A stretch of DNA of 64,000 nucleotides, taken from positions 74,553 to 138,552 of the forward strand of contig CAVHCX010000003.1 of the NCBI GenBank assembly GCA_963634745.1, written 5' to 3'. The DNA comes from CAKRJP01 sp963634745. Lineage in GTDB: Bacteria; Bacillota; Clostridia; Lachnospirales; Lachnospiraceae. The notes under the pieces were generated by a model, which was given only the letters and a program-made list of their open reading frames with translations, had not been told where the DNA came from and ran no database searches. Both the position numbers and the translations under genes were made by a program. Positions 60,324 through 64,000 of this stretch are shown here, in pieces; positions within the stretch are counted from its first letter, which is position 1, and every line of letters begins with the position of its first letter.

Positions 60324-62015
60324 TTAATAGGAAAATTCATATTTGAAAACTCGGTAAATGAATTTTTCTGTATCCATAGTAAATGTTACAATTGCCTTAT
60401 GATTCTCATCATATTCTGTAAATGTTCCCTTCAAACCGGAATCCACAATGGTATGGCCATTTAAGTCCTGCACGCTGCTAACATAACCGGAATATGGAAC
60501 CTTAAAAGAATCTACCAATTCAAAGCTGCCTGCCTTCTCATCTACCAAATATTTATAATAGTAAGAAGAATCTCCCTCTACTCCAGAGGTATTGGTAAGG
60601 CCCAAATTCTCCCAATTAAAGTCCGGCCTTGTCTCACTGACTCCGATATTGTTATTAAACATATACAGATAATACTGTCCCTCTTCCAGACTATCATCCT
60701 TCTCATAGCTAATGGTATGCTGTCCCCCCTGAATGGTAAAATCTCCGACCTTATCAAGGACAAGCTCCTCATAGGAGGTATCCTCCCAAACTTCTTTATC
60801 ACTTATGATATATGCGATCTGCGGATCCTCCGATATATTATTAATTTTTAAAATAGAAGAAGTCTCCCTAGAGCTTAAAAGGACGGAATCATCCCCCACG
60901 TACTGGATGGTATTAATATGGGCCCAGTCTAACTCCCCGGAGGTATTTGGAGTACAGGTTGCTTTATAATCCCCCATCAAATCTCCCAGGTCTAAAAGCT
61001 CCGAAACTTCTCCACTCGTAGGATTAATCTTTAGTACAATATCCTCCGTACTATCCTGGGTCGTATCCGTAGCCAAAACCAATAAATTTCCGGAATCATC
61101 AAAGACATAGTCGTGGTGGAGTTTATAATCCCCTAATTTATAGACATTGGTAACCTGTCCCAATTTGTTGACCTGGGCAATCTTTCTCTCGGAAATGCTA
61201 TAATACATAAAGCCATCCTTAAACAAGAGCCTATGGCTTCTATATCCTAAAATCGGGACCTCCCCTCTTAGGACTCCCTGATTGTCATAATAATACATAA
61301 AGTCCATAGAAGAACTGTCATTTCCCAGGATGACATAAAGGCCATCCTCCAGGCTGGCATCTTCCTGAAGCACTTTCTTTTCTAGGATAATTTCTTCCTC
61401 TCCATAGATATCTCCCATTTCATAAGTAGTTTCATGGGTCTCTAGGCTTCCATCCTCTTTGGTCAAGCTAAAAGTAATGGTGTTGCTGGTATTGGGTATC
61501 AAACCAATGAGCTGGAACTCATGCTCTGTTTCCATTGCTCCTGCACTGATCTGCTGCGTAAAATCATCGATCTCATCATTATCCACATGAATGGTATAGG
61601 AAACTGATACCGGCGCCTCTGTAGTAAAATAAACATACATAGACTGGGTATTGGTTCCAAAAGGATTATACTTGATCAGCATGTTGTCAGCTGTATAAGT
61701 TCCTTCACTTTTTTCCTGAGCTAAGGAATCGGCAATCACTGCCTGAGCCTCCGGATCATAGCTGGCCTTAACCTTTTCGAAAATCTTCTTCTGCTCCTCG
61801 TTCATAACATTTTTTTCATTGTCAGATTTCTTCACCTCTCCGTTGGCGTCCTGACCGGAATTGGTGGCGGTAAGATTATCTGCAGATTTCTTGTGCCTAT
61901 AACTTAAGGTCGCTCCGGTTCCAAGAGCTAAAACCAGCACAGCAATTCCAATTCCACATAAAATACGTTTTTTCCTGTCCACTTTCTTGCTCCAATCTCT
62001 TCTCGTATTCTTCAT
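60324..62015 (-). CDS. Membrane-anchored arylsulfate sulfotransferase-like protein
   Basis: A 563-residue protein of the ASST type, which moves sulfate between phenols without PAPS. The N-terminus is basic, then one membrane helix (ILCGIGIAVLVLALGTGATL) without a lipobox Cys, so it is anchored with the rest outside. A beta-sandwich domain (about 110-200) precedes a propeller domain. Candidate equivalents of the active-site residues of E. coli AssT are His300/301 (KLHHDYVF), His366 (LDWAHINTI), Arg383 (LLSSRETSSIL) and His433 (GGQHTISY). The ribosome site (AGAAG) is weak. The substrate is not predictable. Confidence 0.85.
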   Translation of the reverse strand: MKNTRRDWSKKVDRKKRILCGIGIAVLVLALGTGATLSYRHKKSADNLTATNSGQDANGEVKKSDNEKNVMNEEQKKIFEKVKASYDPEAQAVIADSLAQEKSEGTYTADNMLIKYNPFGTNTQSMYVYFTTEAPVSVSYTIHVDNDEIDDFTQQISAGAMETEHEFQLIGLIPNTSNTITFSLTKEDGSLETHETTYEMGDIYGEEEIILEKKVLQEDASLEDGLYVILGNDSSSMDFMYYYDNQGVLRGEVPILGYRSHRLLFKDGFMYYSISERKIAQVNKLGQVTNVYKLGDYKLHHDYVFDDSGNLLVLATDTTQDSTEDIVLKINPTSGEVSELLDLGDLMGDYKATCTPNTSGELDWAHINTIQYVGDDSVLLSSRETSSILKINNISEDPQIAYIISDKEVWEDTSYEELVLDKVGDFTIQGGQHTISYEKDDSLEEGQYYLYMFNNNIGVSETRPDFNWENLGLTNTSGVEGDSSYYYKYLVDEKAGSFELVDSFKVPYSGYVSSVQDLNGHTIVDSGLKGTFTEYDENHKAIVTFTMDTEKFIYRVFKYEFSY

Positions 62016-62103
62016 CTTGTCTTCTAATTTTTATCACAGATTCCCATATTTTAACAGATAAATGTGGCGAAAGAATGAAATATAGAAGTTTTTCCTACTA
62101 AAG

Positions 62104-62134
62104 CAAAAAAGGGCAACGTTTTTGACGTCACCCT
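62104..62134 (-). terminator. Terminator after the AGCS symporter gene
   Basis: AGGGTGACGT and ACGTTGCCCT pair with one mismatch and one wobble, followed by six T on the minus strand. Confidence 0.75.
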
Positions 62135-62157
62135 ACTTTCCTTTATTAAAAGATCTT

Positions 62158-63558
62158 TTATGAATGAATCTCAGATTGAAATTCCTTAATGTCTTTGGCA
62201 ATCTCACCACTTAATAACAACATACAGATTAGGTTTGGAATTGCCATCAGAGCATTTGCTATATCAGAGAAACTCCAAACCAAGGTTAAGGTCTGTGTAC
62301 ACCCAAAATAAACCACTAAAGAAAACACAACCCGGTAGATCATATTATATTTATGAGTTCCCAGTAAATATTCAAAGGCCTTTTCTCCGTGATACTCCCA
62401 ACCTAAAATAGTAGAGAAAGCAAAGAGCGTAATTCCTATGGTAACTAACCATCCGCCGGAAGTTCCCAAGATTGTCTTGAATGCTGCAATTGTTACATCT
62501 GATCCTGTAAGGTATTCTCCCGCTGCATCCGTACTTCCCAGGACTCCGGAAGAAGCAATGGCTAAACCGGTGATGGTACATACAACAATGGTATCCCAGA
62601 AGGTTCCGGTCATATTAATATATCCCTGTCGAACCGGATTATCTGTGGTTGCAGCAGCTGCTGTAATTGCTGCCGAACCCATACCTGCCTCATTGGAAAA
62701 TACACCTCTGGCAACACCATATCGCATGGCATTCATCATACTGGCCACAATGGAACCACACAAGCCACCACCAACAGCTTCCACTGAAAAGGCCATTTTA
62801 AAGATCATGGCTATACCGGCAGGCAAATTAGAAATATTTCCAATAATTACGATCAATCCACAGATTACATAGAAAATAGCCATTAAAGGAACAACTACGG
62901 AAGACACCTTTGATATGGATTTAATTCCTCCGACAATAATAAGCAATGATAATACTGTAATTACAATACCAGAAAGCCATGTAGGTACCGAAAATGTAGT
63001 ATGCAGAGCACCTGCAATAGAATTTCCCTGGGTCATATTACCAATACCAAAGGAGGCAACTACGGCAAAGAAGGCAAAGAGCCAAGCAAGTACGGAACCA
63101 AAGCTTTTATTCTTCAAGGCCTTTTTCATGGTATACATAGGACCACCACTCATCTCGCCCTTTTCATTCACTTCACGATATTTAATGGCTAACATACATT
63201 CACTGAATTTTGATGTCAGACCAAAGGCAGCCGAAATCCACATCCATACCAAGGCTCCGGGGCCACCGGAAACCATAGCCGTCGCAACACCAACGATATT
63301 ACCTGTTCCAATGGTTGCTGCCAGGGCTGTTGTTAAAGCAGAGAAGGGGGACACATCACCTTCTCCACGGCTTTTTGTTCTGGCTTCCTTACTTAGGGTA
63401 CTTTTCAAAGCATATCCTAAATTTCTCCAGGTTAAAAATCTGGTACGTATGGTAAGGAAAATACCGGTACCCACCAACAAGACCAGCATCACCGGACCCC
63501 AGACGAAGTCGTCTACGGCAGTGACACAATCACTTAAACTTTGCATAAAACCTTCCAT
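62158..63558 (-). CDS. AGCS family sodium:alanine/glycine symporter
   Basis: A 466-residue, roughly 11-helix amino acid symporter. Family signatures are TTALAATIGTGNIVGVATAMVSGGPGALVWMW, VNEKGEMSGGPMYTMKKAL and GVARGVFSNEAGMGSAAITAAAATTDNP. The ATG at 63558 with GAGGAGG nine bases upstream is preferred over a frame that begins 60 bases earlier. A terminator-like hairpin lies in its leader between promoter and gene. Confidence 0.94.
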   Translation of the reverse strand: MEGFMQSLSDCVTAVDDFVWGPVMLVLLVGTGIFLTIRTRFLTWRNLGYALKSTLSKEARTKSRGEGDVSPFSALTTALAATIGTGNIVGVATAMVSGGPGALVWMWISAAFGLTSKFSECMLAIKYREVNEKGEMSGGPMYTMKKALKNKSFGSVLAWLFAFFAVVASFGIGNMTQGNSIAGALHTTFSVPTWLSGIVITVLSLLIIVGGIKSISKVSSVVVPLMAIFYVICGLIVIIGNISNLPAGIAMIFKMAFSVEAVGGGLCGSIVASMMNAMRYGVARGVFSNEAGMGSAAITAAAATTDNPVRQGYINMTGTFWDTIVVCTITGLAIASSGVLGSTDAAGEYLTGSDVTIAAFKTILGTSGGWLVTIGITLFAFSTILGWEYHGEKAFEYLLGTHKYNMIYRVVFSLVVYFGCTQTLTLVWSFSDIANALMAIPNLICMLLLSGEIAKDIKEFQSEIHS

Positions 63559-63640
63559 GTTACAGATCCTCCTCATTTTCTCATTCCCTAAATAAATAGT
63601 CGATGCTTGCTTATTCATCCTATTTAGGTTTCATAAATAC

Positions 63641-63676
63641 AAAAAGGGAGCAATGTATCGGCAACATTGCTCCCTC
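63641..63676 (-). terminator. Terminator-like hairpin in the AGCS leader
   Basis: AGGGAGCAATGT (63645-63656) and ACATTGCTCCCT (63664-63675) pair perfectly over 12 bases, with TTTTT on the minus strand. It lies about 15 bases after the predicted transcript start and about 80 bases before the gene, so most transcripts may end here unless read-through is allowed. Confidence 0.85.
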
Positions 63677-63698
63677 TTAGTATCTATGATTTTTTTGC

Positions 63699-63728
63699 AT
63701 TATACTCTTCTTGAAAATGCTTTGTCAA
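63699..63728 (-). promoter_or_regulatory. Sigma-A promoter of the AGCS gene
   Basis: Minus-strand TTGACA (63723-63728) and TATAAT (63699-63704), both perfect, with an 18-base spacer. Confidence 0.85.
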
Positions 63729-63796
63729 TAGTTTTTAGCAGTATATTAACATGACGGAAATAAAAAAGCTTCAAGTCTTTTGACTTGAAGCTTTAA

Positions 63797-63882
63797 TGCC
63801 GCAGACCGGAATCGAACCGGTACGAGGGGTTAGCCTCGCAGGATTTTAAGTCCTGTGCGTCTGCCAGTTCCGCCACTGCGGC
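63797..63882 (-). tRNA. tRNA-Leu(TAA)
   Basis: An 86-base tRNA with acceptor GCCGCAG/CTGCGGC, discriminator A, a long variable arm (class II) and T-loop TTCGATTC. The anticodon stem CAGGA/TCCTG presents TAA, which reads UUA. The CCA end is not encoded. Confidence 0.97.
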
Positions 63883-63923
63883 ATACAAGTAAAACTTGTA
63901 ATGTAATAAATAATTATTACAAA

Positions 63924-63996
63924 TGGGACCAATAGGGCTCGAACCTATGACCCCCTGCTTGTAAGGCAGGTGCTCTCCCAGCTGAGCTATGATCCC
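63924..63996 (-). tRNA. tRNA-Val(TAC)
   Basis: A 73-base tRNA with acceptor GGGATCA/TGGTCCC, D arm AGCTCAGCTGGGAGAGC, anticodon stem CCTGC/GCAGG with anticodon TAC (reads GUA), and T-loop TTCGAGC. The CCA end is not encoded. It lies 41 bases upstream of tRNA-Leu and is probably co-transcribed with it. Confidence 0.97.
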
Positions 63997-64000
63997 ATAT

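Noticed and set aside
63559..63698. Glycine riboswitch before the AGCS symporter
   Set aside because: The leader is too short and lacks the paired aptamer pattern; only one terminator-like hairpin is present.
1..64000. CRISPR arrays, prophage, integrases, insertion sequences or rRNA genes
   Set aside because: I saw no regularly spaced repeats, phage structural genes, transposases or rRNA sequence in the window.

Overview
The window looks like a chromosomal segment of a gut-type Firmicute of the Clostridia, most likely family Lachnospiraceae. The basis is strong AGGAGG-type ribosome binding sites, sigma-A promoters of TTGACA/TATAAT type, a HrcA/CIRCE heat-shock operator, YesL/YesM/YesN-type sugar regulators, abundant AraC and LacI regulators, rubrerythrin and an orphan microcompartment gene set. 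I saw no phage, transposase, rRNA or CRISPR array. Most genes lie on the minus strand. The left edge cuts a DnaJ-type gene; the right edge has two tRNA genes.

Regions: (1) 1-1070, HrcA-controlled hsp20-dnaJ. (2) 1167-2881, the remains of a divergent MATE transporter/LysR regulator pair that lost both N-terminal halves in one internal deletion. (3) 3009-21270, an oligosaccharide locus: a YesM/YesN-type two-component system, a three-gene LplABC-type sugar ABC transporter without its own ATPase, YesL, a GH94 cellobiose phosphorylase, GH3 beta-glucosidase, GH31 alpha-xylosidase, GH42 beta-galactosidase and an AraC regulator. None of the enzymes has a signal peptide. The set fits intracellular dismantling of xyloglucan-type oligosaccharides (galactose, then xylose, then glucose off a cello-backbone, with phosphorolysis of cellobiose). 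(4) 21278-23321, an AAA-like ATPase/PD-(D/E)XK protein whose promoter is covered by a perfect 18-bp inverted repeat. (5) 23347-41620, a myo-inositol locus: iolC, iolD, iolB, an iron alcohol dehydrogenase, a DapA-like lyase, iolJ and iolA in one run; then a LacI regulator, an orphan sugar-binding lipoprotein, a histidine kinase and an AraC-type response regulator; then iolE, iolG, a GPH/MFS symporter and a broken cytidylate-kinase-like gene. Several GCGTG-core motifs lie upstream of iolC.

(6) 41779-45698, a small signalling island: Hpt protein, Hanks-type Ser/Thr kinase, a divergent helix-turn-helix-like protein, a lipoprotein with an internal duplication, a small membrane protein and a second small lipoprotein. 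(7) 45796-47809, rubrerythrin and an intact MATE transporter with an attenuator-like leader. (8) 48023-55064, an oligopeptide ABC transporter operon (oppABCDF) ending in an aminopeptidase P. (9) 55522-58000, a 64-residue protein of unknown function, a membrane-anchored FKBP prolyl isomerase, and a divergent Crp/Fnr regulator/ferredoxin pair around a 14-bp palindrome. (10) 58099-59459, a microcompartment satellite set: two EutS-like shell proteins and an EutP-like GTPase with no enzymes nearby. (11) 59601-63558, a GNAT acetyltransferase, a membrane-anchored arylsulfotransferase-like protein and an AGCS sodium:amino acid symporter, followed by tRNA-Leu(TAA) and tRNA-Val(TAC).

A recurring arrangement is a good sigma-A promoter followed at once by a strong hairpin and only then by the gene. 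It occurs before the MATE gene at 47809, oppA at 55064 and the AGCS symporter at 63558, all transporters. All functional calls come from reading the translated sequences; no database search was run.
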